Below are positions 8,234-16,023 of a stretch of DNA of 64,000 nucleotides, one piece after another. The number at the start of each line of letters is the position of its first letter. Position 1 is the first letter of the stretch. This stretch comes from JAVBSX01 sp051660685 (GTDB lineage: Bacteria > Planctomycetota > Planctomycetia > Pirellulales > Thermoguttaceae), in the NCBI GenBank assembly GCA_051660685.1, contig JBOFQB010000043.1:1-64000 (forward strand), in the 5' to 3' direction. The translations under genes were made by a program, and so were the position numbers. The notes under the pieces were generated by a model. It did not search any database. It saw only the letters and a program-made list of their open reading frames with translations, and was not told the origin of the DNA.

Positions 8234-8268
8234 TTCTACCTCCTACCTCCTACCTTCTCCCCCTACTC
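8234..8268. repeat. Heptamer leader directly before recR
   Basis: Five exact 7-nt units, TTCTACC TCCTACC and so on to CCTACTC, run up to the recR ATG at 8269 with no spacer. No Shine-Dalgarno is present. Confidence 0.75.
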
Positions 8269-8871
8269 ATGTCCGAACTGACCGAATCCGTTACACGCAT
8301 GATGAAGGAAATCGAAAAATTGCCCGGAATTGGCAAGAAATCGGCTGAACGAATCGCCTATCATCTCCTGAAAATTTCCGCTGAAGAAGCGTTTGCCCTT
8401 TCCGACTCGATTCGGGATGTCAAAGAAAAGGTCCAATACTGCAAAACCTGTTTCAACCTGTCCGAAGAAGAACAATGCAGCATCTGTCGGGACACTCGCC
8501 GCAATTCGTCCATTCTTTGTGTTGTCGAACAACCCCGGGATTTGATTGTTTTAGAACAGACCGGAATTTACAATGGACTTTATCACGTTCTGTTGGGGCG
8601 AATTTCCCCGCTCGATCACATCAGCCCCGATCAACTCACAATCACCGCATTAGTGCAACGAATCCGCAAGGGAAAGTTTGAAGAGATTATTATGGGAACC
8701 AATCCGACGGTTGAGGGGGACGGAACGGCTCTTTACATAATGAATCAATTAGACGGTATACCGCTTAAAATCACGCGATTAGCACGCGGTATTACGACCG
8801 GGAGTGTTTTGGAATTTGCGAACAAGGAAATGTTGCGGGACGCCCTTTCCGGTCGTCAACATGTTGAATGA
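8269..8871 (+). CDS. recR: Recombination mediator RecR
   Basis: RecR works with RecO/RecF to load RecA at gaps and forms a ring around DNA. The 200-aa length matches the family. An N-terminal helix-hairpin-helix is visible (LPGIGKKSAERIAYHLL, residues 18-34). A zinc finger follows with C58, C61, C70 and C73. The Toprim domain comes next (ILCVVEQPRDLIVLEQTG, then IMGTNPTVEGDGTALYI). The start at 8269 is where homologues begin and immediately follows a pyrimidine-rich heptamer tract rather than a ribosome binding site. RecR is often beside dnaX or a YbaB-type gene; neither is here, so it stands alone. Confidence 0.96.
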   Translation: MSELTESVTRMMKEIEKLPGIGKKSAERIAYHLLKISAEEAFALSDSIRDVKEKVQYCKTCFNLSEEEQCSICRDTRRNSSILCVVEQPRDLIVLEQTGIYNGLYHVLLGRISPLDHISPDQLTITALVQRIRKGKFEEIIMGTNPTVEGDGTALYIMNQLDGIPLKITRLARGITTGSVLEFANKEMLRDALSGRQHVE

Positions 8872-8899
8872 GAAACAGTTTTTATTTTTTTTACTGTTT

Positions 8900-9007
8900 A
8901 GACTTGTTCGGCAACCGACTGAAAGACTCAAAAAATTTTATCTGTTCTGCCAAAAATATATTCATTTGACAAAATAGGCCAGATAATTTGAGTTCTCGAA
9001 CAAGTCT
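8900..9007. mobile_element. MITE-like element, family D, copy 1 (3-bp TSD)
   Basis: The 108-bp element has terminal inverted repeats AGACTTGTTCG and CGAACAAGTCT and is flanked by TTT on both sides. It aligns along its whole length with 19691-19798. The interior is AT-rich and non-coding. Confidence 0.7.
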
Positions 9008-9063
9008 TTTCTAATAACAAGAATAACCGGATTGGACCAACCCGGTTCGGTTCCGACTCGGTT

Positions 9064-9591
9064 TTACCAAGGGGCTTCCATAAGATAGACGATCTGGTCC
9101 GCCAATTTGTCAATCGCCCGCTGTTGCGCCATAATTGTCGAATCCCCCATTTCTGCAACCATATCCCAACTTGATGCAATCGTTTCCGAACCGACATCCC
9201 AGGGAACCGGCTCCATTCGGCGTAATTCCCGACCTCTTCGGTCCGTCCAGACCACTTCAACGGTCAACGTCACTTTCTTCTGACGGACATCATCGTATTC
9301 GTTTACGACCATGACCGATTGCGTGTCCGAAATGATTCGTCCGCTCAAGATACTGTCCGCTGTTGGACGACCAATCACTTTATACGGTGTTCTTGCCTCA
9401 ATTTTCTTGCAGACCGCTTCTGTAACACGTTCGGACAGGTTCCGACGAAAACTGTCTGATTCAAACATTGGGACATAAACCGTCCGAATGTTATCATTGT
9501 AAAGCGTCATTGCTCCAACTCTGTAACCGGCACAACCGCCAAGCAGCAGAATCGTTGCGAGAAGACAATAGAGAGTCAAGAAACGGAACAT
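9064..9591 (-). CDS. lptE: LptE-like outer-membrane LPS assembly lipoprotein
   Basis: LptE plugs the LptD barrel and helps deliver lipopolysaccharide to the outer leaflet. The 175-aa protein has a lipoprotein signal peptide ending LLGGC (Cys20). GYRVGAMTLYNDNIRTVYVP follows, then FRRNLSERVTEAVCKKIEAR, the arrangement seen in planctomycete LptE-superfamily proteins. The C-terminal part (VTLTVEVVWTDRRGRELR) fits the beta-sandwich fold. The ATG at 9591 follows a heptamer tract. It lies downstream of, and in the same direction as, the BamD-like lipoprotein gene (143-bp gap), so both may serve outer-membrane biogenesis. Assignment is at superfamily level; no lptD is in the window. Confidence 0.8.
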   Translation of the reverse strand: MFRFLTLYCLLATILLLGGCAGYRVGAMTLYNDNIRTVYVPMFESDSFRRNLSERVTEAVCKKIEARTPYKVIGRPTADSILSGRIISDTQSVMVVNEYDDVRQKKVTLTVEVVWTDRRGRELRRMEPVPWDVGSETIASSWDMVAEMGDSTIMAQQRAIDKLADQIVYLMEAPW

Positions 9592-9640
9592 GGAGGGGGG
9601 GATAGAGGGGATAGGGTGTAGGGAATAGAGGATAGGGGGA
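9592..9640. repeat. Heptamer leader directly before lptE
   Basis: Seven consecutive 7-nt units (on the plus strand GGAGGGG GGGATAG, AGGGGAT, AGGGTGT, AGGGAAT, AGAGGAT, AGGGGGA) begin at the base next to the lptE start codon. The C-rich strand is the sense strand. Confidence 0.8.
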
Positions 9641-9652
9641 GAACATACTCCC

Positions 9653-9725
9653 GTTTAGCCGCGATACAACGTATCGCGCGTATTTATTACAAAATACACA
9701 CACATGCGCGACGTTTTATCGCGCG
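9653..9725. repeat. BIME-like paired palindrome A2
   Basis: The left arm (GTTTAGCCGCGATACAACGT and on) is intact. The right arm is divergent (GCGCGACGTTTTATCGCGCG). It lies between lptE and the stop codon of the BamD-like gene. Confidence 0.75.
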
Positions 9726-9734
9726 TATTTATTG

Positions 9735-11333
9735 TCATTTCATCTTGTTGGAACCGGGGATTAGAGCCGACTTTAACCATTTCATGTGATCGTCCATGTC
9801 TTCACGACGGGACAATCGGGCAAGTCGTTCTTCCGCTGCTTGAACATGAATCGAGGACGGATATTCCTGAACGAGTTGTCGATAATAATAACAGGCTGAA
9901 GAATAGGCCATTTTTTTCTCCCAATATAAACCCGTCTCCCAAAGTCGTTCCGCCTTCTGATTATTAAGCGTCTCCTTCAGGTCCAAAATGTTCTCACGTT
10001 CCGCCCCCAATTCACCCCCATATTGACGTAACGTCTGATCGGCAAGAGCAGTCGCCTCTTCCAACCCCTTCGAATCATAGTGAGCACCTGCATACGTCAT
10101 ACTCCGTGCAAGAAGCTCCAACTTGCGAGCTTGCGCAATATACTCACTTCGAGCATTTATATCAGGTAAAGCCGCATAAAGCATTGCCGCTTCTGCAAAC
10201 TGCGAATCACCCGGATTCCGTCCCCGATTCATATACGCTCCTGCAAGTGCCATAATCGCCTTGTCCCCCATTGGACCGGTCGGATCATTCATATAGATCG
10301 CTTCATACGCCTTTCTCATGTTCCCAAACGTGTCAAAAACCGGACGTTTCTTATCACTAACGTTGACGAACGAGGTTCCTTCGTCGCACAACCGCTCCCA
10401 ATACCGTCCAATCCGAAATAATCGGACAACGGACGTGTCCATGTATTTGCTCCCCTTGTGTCGGGCAACCAGTTTTTCATAATCTTTACTTGCATGAGCG
10501 TACTGATCGGAGAAAAAGTAACATTCTGCTGCAAGGAAAAGAGCATCTTCTTCCAGAACCGAATCGGGCCAACGTTTTGCCGCTTTCTCGAACAATTTGG
10601 CTGCTTCAATGTTTTTCTGGACATTCGAGAAGTCAGGATTAGCCCGAATGATTGCATAACCCGCTTCCATGTAGGTTGCCGCTTTACGTTCATCCGGCCC
10701 CATCCCCATCCAATTCCGAATGTTCGTTGCAACATTGACCGGATCAAACTTACCCCAGTCAAATTTTGGGTCCTCCTCCTTCTCCCAATCTTCCAACTCA
10801 ATTTTCGTGTTCTGTATTTTGCTGATTGGTTCAAAGCCGGGACCAAAACCGGCTGTTTCTCCACTTAATTCAGAAATCTCCCGGGTTGCGAATCGACCTT
10901 GTTGAGGAGGAAGCGGCTGCAACCAGGGTTTGTTCGGGTCATACTTCGTCGTTTCAGCAAGTGACCGATATTGCGATTCCCGTTGAGCCGGGATTGCGGC
11001 GTTGAGCGACTGTCCTGAGCTGTTTGTCCCGGTTGGACTGCGCCAAGGATCATGTTCGTCATAACGGGAATCTCCGCCGTATCCATATTCCCCTCCATTT
11101 TGTCCGTCACTTGGGGGGACCATTTCGTAATGTTGACCGGTTGGGGTTCCAACCGGCGTTGCAGGAACCTGTCCTCGTATTTGCACATTTTCTGATTGGG
11201 GCTGATGTTCAACAAGGGCGGGGAGAGCAAGTCCGAATTTGCCCAAAGTCGAACCCAGAAAAAGGCCGCAACCATTTCCAAGGGGCAGGAGCAACAGAAT
11301 CAGGGAGAGGGACGCAATTTTTTCGAGGTTCAT
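9735..11333 (-). CDS. BamD-like tetratricopeptide lipoprotein
   Basis: The 532-aa protein begins with a signal peptide (core ASLSLILLLLPLGNGCG) ending in a likely lipid-modified Cys22, although the -3 position is not ideal. A long Pro/Gly/Ser-rich region follows to about residue 200. TPR-type helices then appear (AATYMEAGYAIIRANPDF, AKLFEKAAKRWPDSVLEEDA, YAHASKDYEKLVARHKGSKY), the pattern of the BamD/YfiO outer-membrane assembly factor. The C-terminus returns to TPR sequence (YYYRQLVQEYPSSIHVQAA). The N-terminal extension makes it about twice as long as BamD, so a different tethering role is possible. It is upstream of lptE on the same strand. Confidence 0.75.
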   Translation of the reverse strand: MNLEKIASLSLILLLLPLGNGCGLFLGSTLGKFGLALPALVEHQPQSENVQIRGQVPATPVGTPTGQHYEMVPPSDGQNGGEYGYGGDSRYDEHDPWRSPTGTNSSGQSLNAAIPAQRESQYRSLAETTKYDPNKPWLQPLPPQQGRFATREISELSGETAGFGPGFEPISKIQNTKIELEDWEKEEDPKFDWGKFDPVNVATNIRNWMGMGPDERKAATYMEAGYAIIRANPDFSNVQKNIEAAKLFEKAAKRWPDSVLEEDALFLAAECYFFSDQYAHASKDYEKLVARHKGSKYMDTSVVRLFRIGRYWERLCDEGTSFVNVSDKKRPVFDTFGNMRKAYEAIYMNDPTGPMGDKAIMALAGAYMNRGRNPGDSQFAEAAMLYAALPDINARSEYIAQARKLELLARSMTYAGAHYDSKGLEEATALADQTLRQYGGELGAERENILDLKETLNNQKAERLWETGLYWEKKMAYSSACYYYRQLVQEYPSSIHVQAAEERLARLSRREDMDDHMKWLKSALIPGSNKMK

Positions 11334-11430
11334 TGTTTTGAATCGAAAGGGAATTGAAGACGTAATACAAGTCGGGGCAGAATACGAAATCGGCCCAATC
11401 AGGTCAAGAGCGGAAAACGGGGGGTAATAT

Positions 11431-11458
11431 AGGGGATAGGATATAGGGAATAGGGGGA
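11431..11458. repeat. Heptamer tract upstream of the BamD-like gene
   Basis: Four units (AGGGGAT AGGATAT AGGGAAT AGGGGGA on the plus strand) lie about 100 bp upstream of the start codon, not adjacent to it. Confidence 0.6.
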
Positions 11459-11470
11459 GAACATGTTCCC

Positions 11471-11546
11471 GTTGAGCCGTGATACAACGTATCGCGCGCG
11501 TTTAGAACCGTTAAAAGACGTGCAGAACGTTGGAACGCGGCTCAAC
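11471..11546. repeat. BIME-like paired palindrome A3
   Basis: The left arm GTTGAGCCGTGATACAACGT pairs in inverted order with a right arm ending GCGGCTCAAC. Both arms carry the change GTTTAG to GTTGAG / CTCAAC, so the outer ends changed together. Confidence 0.7.
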
Positions 11547-11601
11547 GGAAAGTGGTTGTTCACTATACGGCAAACGGTTAGAAAGGGTTTGTTTTCCGAT
11601 T

Positions 11602-11662
11602 GGAACGCGGGCATCCTGCCCGCACATTTTTTTTCTTGATGCAGGCAAGATGCCTGCGTTCC
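11602..11662. repeat. Large imperfect palindrome
   Basis: GGAACGCGGGCATCCTGCCC on the left pairs with GCAAGATGCCTGCGTTCC on the right around a T-rich loop. It may be a stable intergenic hairpin, distinct in sequence from family A. Confidence 0.6.
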
Positions 11663-11684
11663 GACAAAATGTCCATTTTGTACC

Positions 11685-11855
11685 CAGTCCGCTAACAAGT
11701 TTGGTTTTGCGATTTGAACCGAACCGGGTTGGACGGATATGTTTTACCACGAAAGACACGAAAGACACGGTATTTTGTGAGGTTTTCGTGTTTTTTGTGA
11801 TTTTCGTGGTTCAAAAATGAAAATACTCTTTTTCCCAAAACTTGTTAGCGGACTG
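11685..11855. mobile_element. MITE-like element, family B, copy 2 (10-bp TSD)
   Basis: The ends CAGTCCGCTAACAAG and CTTGTTAGCGGACTG are perfect inverted repeats. The element is bracketed by ATTTTGTACC at 11675-11684 and 11856-11865, a 10-bp target duplication. At 171 bp it has no coding capacity and must move in trans. Confidence 0.85.
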
Positions 11856-11959
11856 ATTTTGTACCCGTTTCGGGTATAACTTGTCTTGCCAAACCGGATT
11901 TGACGGGGTAAAATAGGGGTAGTCGTTGGTACAACACCGCAAAACCAACCCGCTTGACA

Positions 11960-13030
11960 ATGCCGTCTCGAAAGAAAAAATCACAGCCCGAGTTGACAAC
12001 GGAAACCCGAGAGGAACTGCTCAGGGATTTCAAAATCCGCCCAAACTCGGACATTTTTTTCGCAACCTATTTTTCTGACCCGAAACACGAAAGTGTGCTC
12101 GTCAACTTTATCAACGCCGTCCTGACCGACTCCCACGATCCGCCCGTTGTCAGCGCTAAAGTCCTTAACCCCTTTAATATCAAGCGGTTTGCGATTGACA
12201 AAAGTATGATTTTGGACGTTCGGGCGAGGGACAATGGGGGGCGGATTTTTGACATTGAGATTCAGGTGTCGAATCATTTGGCGTTTAAGGAGCGGATGTT
12301 GGGATACTGGGCGGACACCTATTCGGGGCAGTTGTTTCGAGGAGCGAATTACCTGTCGCTCAAGCCGGTCATATCAATCATAATAGTCTTCGACGACATA
12401 TTTCCTGAATTGACGGGCAGACACCAATTGTTCCACTTGGTGTCGGATGAGAACCCGAAAGTGTTGTTTTCGGACCATATTTGCGTCCATGTTCTCTGTC
12501 TAAAAGGGGTTGGCGTTGAGCGTTTGGAAAAAATCCGCGACTGGAACGATGCGTTGCAAGGTTGGTCCCTGTTTCTGGCGTGTAAACCTGAAGAATTGGA
12601 GGAGCAAATGTCGGTCATTAGTACAAAAAATCCGGTTTTGAGCGAGGTTGATCGGGAATTTCGGCGGTATGCGAGCAACCCTGAGATGCGGGAAATCGAG
12701 CGTAGTCGTATGCTGTATGAGGCTTTTCACCGTCTTGAGCTTGGCAAGGCGATGGAAATGCTGAAAGAGGCCGAAGAATCCGCCGCCAAAAGTAAGGCAT
12801 TGGGCCGGTCAGAAGGCATTGCGTTTGGTGAAGCGAGAGGTGAGGCAAAGGGTAAAGCGCGGGAGCGGGCGGAAAAAGTTGCCCGGATTCTGGAGCACCG
12901 CTTTGACAAGGTGTCGAGTCATCTTACTGACAAGTTGTTAAAAATGGACAATTTGGATAAGTTGAACGAGCTTTTTGATTTTGCTTTGGACTGCAAGACG
13001 ATTGCGGATTTTGAGGCAGAGTTGCGATAG
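11960..13030 (+). CDS. Rpn-family recombination-promoting nuclease / putative transposase
   Basis: This is a PD-(D/E)XK nuclease of the Rpn/YhgA type, known to promote RecA-independent DNA exchange. The family N-terminus is present (DIFFATYFSDPKHESVLVNF). The core GRIFDIEIQVSNHLAFKERM holds the D-x-E-x-Q catalytic motif, and YWADTYSGQLFRGANYLSLK follows. The C-terminus is a charged helical region (GRSEGIAFGEARGEAKGKAR) typical of the family. The ATG at 11960 is preferred over a TTG two codons earlier. A family-B MITE ends about 100 bp upstream, and a decayed copy of the 3' end of this gene lies at 14868-14952. No sign of defect is seen in this copy. Confidence 0.88.
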   Translation: MPSRKKKSQPELTTETREELLRDFKIRPNSDIFFATYFSDPKHESVLVNFINAVLTDSHDPPVVSAKVLNPFNIKRFAIDKSMILDVRARDNGGRIFDIEIQVSNHLAFKERMLGYWADTYSGQLFRGANYLSLKPVISIIIVFDDIFPELTGRHQLFHLVSDENPKVLFSDHICVHVLCLKGVGVERLEKIRDWNDALQGWSLFLACKPEELEEQMSVISTKNPVLSEVDREFRRYASNPEMREIERSRMLYEAFHRLELGKAMEMLKEAEESAAKSKALGRSEGIAFGEARGEAKGKARERAEKVARILEHRFDKVSSHLTDKLLKMDNLDKLNELFDFALDCKTIADFEAELR

Positions 13031-13211
13031 GGTCCTGTTTTGCGATAAAAGAGGAAGATTGCGCAGATTGCACAAAATGTTCTGGTGTGTTTAGGGAGGC
13101 TCAATCTCCAAACAAATGATTCATGTATTTGCGGACGGTGTTGCATTTTCCGTCAGTAGGCTACACCCCAGCTCCCCTTTCTCTTTCCCATTTGCAGAAC
13201 CGCCCAGTACC

Positions 13212-14717
13212 ATGAAAAACGTGTCTCGCCTTTTGCTGTGTTCCCTCTTCGTTCTGATAACCTGCTGTTCGGTGAACGCCCGGCAACCAAATATCATCTT
13301 TCTCTTTGCCGATGATCTCTCCTTTAATGCCGTTGCATCTGCAGGACACCCTATCGTTCAAACCCCTCATCTGGATCGCCTTGCCGCACAAGGTGTGTCA
13401 TTCACAAACGCTTATAATCAAGGAGCTTGGCATGGTGCAGTCTGCGTCGCAAGCCGTTCCATGCTCAACACCGGTCGCTTTCTTTGGAACGCCAGAAATC
13501 TGCTGGAACCTGACAATTCTTCCGCAAAACGTCATCGTAATTCACCGTCCGTAAACCCTGCTCAAGAGAGGATGGTCCAATCAGACCCGGCAACAATTGC
13601 GTCCCAATTTTGGGCCAGATTATTGCAGCAAGGGGGATACTCAACAGCCCTTTGCGGGAAATGGCATGTCACGCAGGATGAAAACGAAGTGTTTGACCAA
13701 GTGCGCCATGTTCGCGGGGGGATGCCCCCAACCGTTCCTTCCTCGTACAATCGACCAAGAGGAGAACAAGATGATTATGATGATGTTTGGAACCCGTTTG
13801 ACCCGAAATATGAAGGACATTGGAGTGGAGGTGTTCATTGGGCGGAAGTTCTGGCGAATGATTCTATTGAAACATTGACAGAACAGCTTCAGTCGGAAAA
13901 ACCGTTTTTTGGGTATTTTGCGTTTAATTCTCCGCATGATCCACGCCAATCGCCCAAAGAATTTTTGGACCTCTACCCGCGAGAGAGGATGGACGTTCCT
14001 CTCAACTTTTTGCCGCAACACCCGTTGATGAACGAAATCGGTTGCCCGAAATCATTGCGGGATGAAATGCTCTGTCCCTATCCCCGAACAGAATGGGCCG
14101 TTCAGGTTCATCGCCGAGAGTATTACGGTATCATTTCGCACATGGACGCTCAAATTGGGCGAATTTTGGATGCGATTGACAAATCGGGAGAGCGGGCGAA
14201 CACCTTCATTATTTTTTCGGCGGATAATGGTTTGGCAATCGGCTCACACGGTTTATTTGGCAAGCAAAGTGTTTACGAGCACAGCATGAAAGTACCTCTT
14301 ATTCTTGCCGGTCCGGCTCTTCCTGCCGGAAAAGTCATTTCAACACCTGTCTATCTGCAAGACATCATGCCAACTTCCTTGGAATGGGCCGGTTTACCAA
14401 TTCCCGATCATGTCCAGTTCAAAAGCCTGATACCGTTGATACAGGATGAGGCCTCTCCACATTATGATGCTATTTATGGGGCGTATGTTGCTCAACAACG
14501 GATGATTCGTCAGGATGATTTCAAGTTGATTCTGTTTCCCGACGCCAAAGAGGTGTTGTTGTTTGACCTGAAGAATGATCCCAACGAAAAGAACAATCTT
14601 GCCGATCAGGGGGCGTATCGTTCACGGATTGAAAGCATGTTTAGGCTTTTGTGTGATTTGCAGCAGGAAACCGGGGACACCTTAAAATTGACGTTGGATG
14701 CTGCGTTGGGCAACTGA
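13212..14717 (+). CDS. Secreted type I sulfatase with CxASR motif
   Basis: The alkaline-phosphatase-superfamily sulfatase begins with a signal peptide (NVSRLLLCSLFVLITCCS). QPNIIFLFADDL supplies the metal-binding Asp34/Asp35. The formylglycine site reads CVASRSMLNTGR with the candidate residue Cys78. The usual C-x-P-x-R has Ala instead of Pro, a form reported to be accepted by anaerobic sulfatase-maturating enzymes. Later motifs are GKWHVTQDE, FSADNGLAIGSHGLFGKQ and KVPLILAGPA. Conserved sequence starts after ATG 13212, so the in-frame upstream start at 13116 is unlikely. The product probably desulfates a glycan or small ester outside the cytoplasm. No maturase is encoded in the window. Confidence 0.92.
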   Translation: MKNVSRLLLCSLFVLITCCSVNARQPNIIFLFADDLSFNAVASAGHPIVQTPHLDRLAAQGVSFTNAYNQGAWHGAVCVASRSMLNTGRFLWNARNLLEPDNSSAKRHRNSPSVNPAQERMVQSDPATIASQFWARLLQQGGYSTALCGKWHVTQDENEVFDQVRHVRGGMPPTVPSSYNRPRGEQDDYDDVWNPFDPKYEGHWSGGVHWAEVLANDSIETLTEQLQSEKPFFGYFAFNSPHDPRQSPKEFLDLYPRERMDVPLNFLPQHPLMNEIGCPKSLRDEMLCPYPRTEWAVQVHRREYYGIISHMDAQIGRILDAIDKSGERANTFIIFSADNGLAIGSHGLFGKQSVYEHSMKVPLILAGPALPAGKVISTPVYLQDIMPTSLEWAGLPIPDHVQFKSLIPLIQDEASPHYDAIYGAYVAQQRMIRQDDFKLILFPDAKEVLLFDLKNDPNEKNNLADQGAYRSRIESMFRLLCDLQQETGDTLKLTLDAALGN

Positions 14718-14867
14718 TTGCCGGGCAAAGCTACAATCGGTTTGTTTGACTTTATCTAACGTACAAACGTTAATTCTGGTGAACGTCTGTACTTGTGAGA
14801 TGAAGCGAAAAGTCTACACAATCCAATCCAAACGGAACCGCCGTTTGATCGGAAGTTGTATCAACAT

Positions 14868-14952
14868 GACGCTTTTGACAAGGTGTCGAGTCAGCTTACT
14901 GACACATTGCTGAGAATGGACTCTTGAAGATTTTGAGGCGGAGTTTGTTTAG
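14868..14952 (+). pseudogene. Remnant of an Rpn-family gene 3' end
   Basis: CGCTTTTGACAAGGTGTCGAGTC here matches the 3' part of the intact Rpn gene near 12899. So do GACACATTGCTGAGAATGGAC and TTTTGAGGCGGAGTTG. The stretch between AATGGAC and TTTTGAGGC (about 65 bp in the intact gene) is deleted. The fragment runs into palindrome A4. It is a decayed duplicate with no usable reading frame. Confidence 0.75.
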
Positions 14953-15019
14953 CCGCGCGTACAACGTACCGCGCGTCCGAATCGTCAAAACGCGAGGTAC
15001 GCCGTGCACGCGACTCAAC
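14947..15019. repeat. BIME-like paired palindrome A4 (GTAC-type arm)
   Basis: The left arm is GTTTAGCCGCGCGTACAACG then TACCGCGCG. The stem has GTAC/GTAC where other copies have ATAC/GTAT, so both sides changed together. The right arm is divergent and ends ACTCAAC. The left end overlaps the Rpn remnant. Confidence 0.65.
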
Positions 15020-15087
15020 AAGCACTCTGGGAACACTCAGAAATGCCGGCTTCACGCGCAGCACGTCGTACACGCAACTCTCGCCGC

Positions 15088-15747
15088 CTATCGTCGGCGA
15101 AACCGTCGCGCAAGCGGCGCAACCACAACTCCAAGTCCTAATATCAACAACGTCCCCGGTTCAGGGCTGATATTACTACCGTCCCTGAATTCAGCTCCGA
15201 ACATGAATACGTTCGTTTTAACGGCATTATTCAGGTCGAACTCAAAATCGACCGTGTAAGTCCCTGCATCCAAACCGTTCTGTCCCAACGCAAACTCAAA
15301 CCAAGCAAGTTGGTTATGATCGAAAATGTCAAAATTGACAGACTCACCATTAACTTTGACACCTGAAAGTTCGACGGTTGACAACAAGGCAAACTCAACA
15401 TGAGCAAGAGCATTTCCTGCATTCATGCGGGTTTGGTTGACAATAAAATCAGTCGAGAACGTATAGGTTCCCGCCGAAAGTGATTTTCCGCCCTCGAAGT
15501 AGAAAAACTGTCCGCCGATTCCGAAAACATCGCCTTGAACCGGAAGTGCGAAACATTGAGCAACATTGTTGATTGCCGTTTTCTCCAGACCAGGCATTGT
15601 CAACGACCAAACAGACTCATTGGCTTCGACCGTGTCGTTAAAACCGGAAACGTCCCAACCATTTCCAGCAATGAAAAAATCAGCATTTGCACTTGCCGCA
15701 AATGCGAAGCAGACTACAGACAGAACTGCAATCGCAAACTGTCGCAT
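15088..15747 (-). CDS. PEP-CTERM sorting-domain protein
   Basis: The 219-aa protein has an N-terminal signal peptide (FAIAVLSVVCFAFAASANA). A beta-rich middle domain of unknown fold follows. The C-terminal tripartite sorting signal is canonical: PEP (SPEPGTLLILG), a hydrophobic helix, then the basic tail LARRFRRR. Such proteins are exported and processed by exosortase and normally end in exopolysaccharide or the cell envelope. The ATG at 15747 has only a weak upstream AGAGG. A better start with an AAAGGA site lies at 15865, but a C14 run puts it out of frame (see the neighbouring entry). No exosortase gene is in the window. The function of the mature domain is unknown. Confidence 0.85.
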   Translation of the reverse strand: MRQFAIAVLSVVCFAFAASANADFFIAGNGWDVSGFNDTVEANESVWSLTMPGLEKTAINNVAQCFALPVQGDVFGIGGQFFYFEGGKSLSAGTYTFSTDFIVNQTRMNAGNALAHVEFALLSTVELSGVKVNGESVNFDIFDHNQLAWFEFALGQNGLDAGTYTVDFEFDLNNAVKTNVFMFGAEFRDGSNISPEPGTLLILGLGVVVAPLARRFRRR

Positions 15748-15817
15748 AAGAGGACGCCGACCTCTAAAGGCCAGAATGAGGCCGGAGAGAAATAGAAGAA
15801 GAGTAAAACGACAGCGA

Positions 15818-15865
15818 CTAGAGAATCGGGGGGGGGGGGGGTAAATTAGGCAATTTGGTAAACAT
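15818..15865 (-). CDS. 15-aa leader ORF through a poly-C tract
   Basis: ATG at 15865 has AAAGGA 8 nt upstream, the best ribosome binding site near the PEP-CTERM gene. Translation runs MFTKLPNLPPPPPIL and stops at TAG (15818-15820). With one C fewer, or two more, the frame would continue through FSSRCRFTLLLFLSG into the PEP-CTERM protein at 15747. The reading frame therefore depends on tract length. Confidence 0.45.
   Translation of the reverse strand: MFTKLPNLPPPPPIL
15828..15841. repeat. G14 homopolymer (C14 on the sense strand)
   Basis: Fourteen consecutive G on the plus strand lie 81 bp upstream of the PEP-CTERM ATG and inside the leader ORF. Runs of this length slip readily during replication and are a hallmark of phase-variable loci. 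They are also a hotspot for sequencing error. Confidence 0.8.
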
Positions 15866-16023
15866 GGAAACATTCCTTTCGAGAAAAGTTTTTGAAATTT
15901 TGGACCACACATTCGGGACCACACAAACCACTATCACCAAGATAGCCGAACTTGGGTTGGATTACAACTAAAAAATGGGAATTTTCTTGAAAATTTTTTG
16001 AAATAGCAGAAAAATTTTTTCTA

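Noticed and set aside
11960..13030. Rpn protein as the transposase of the MITE families
   Set aside because: Rpn nucleases are not known to recognise defined terminal repeats, and the nearby B copy has ends and a duplication expected of a DDE-type enzyme.
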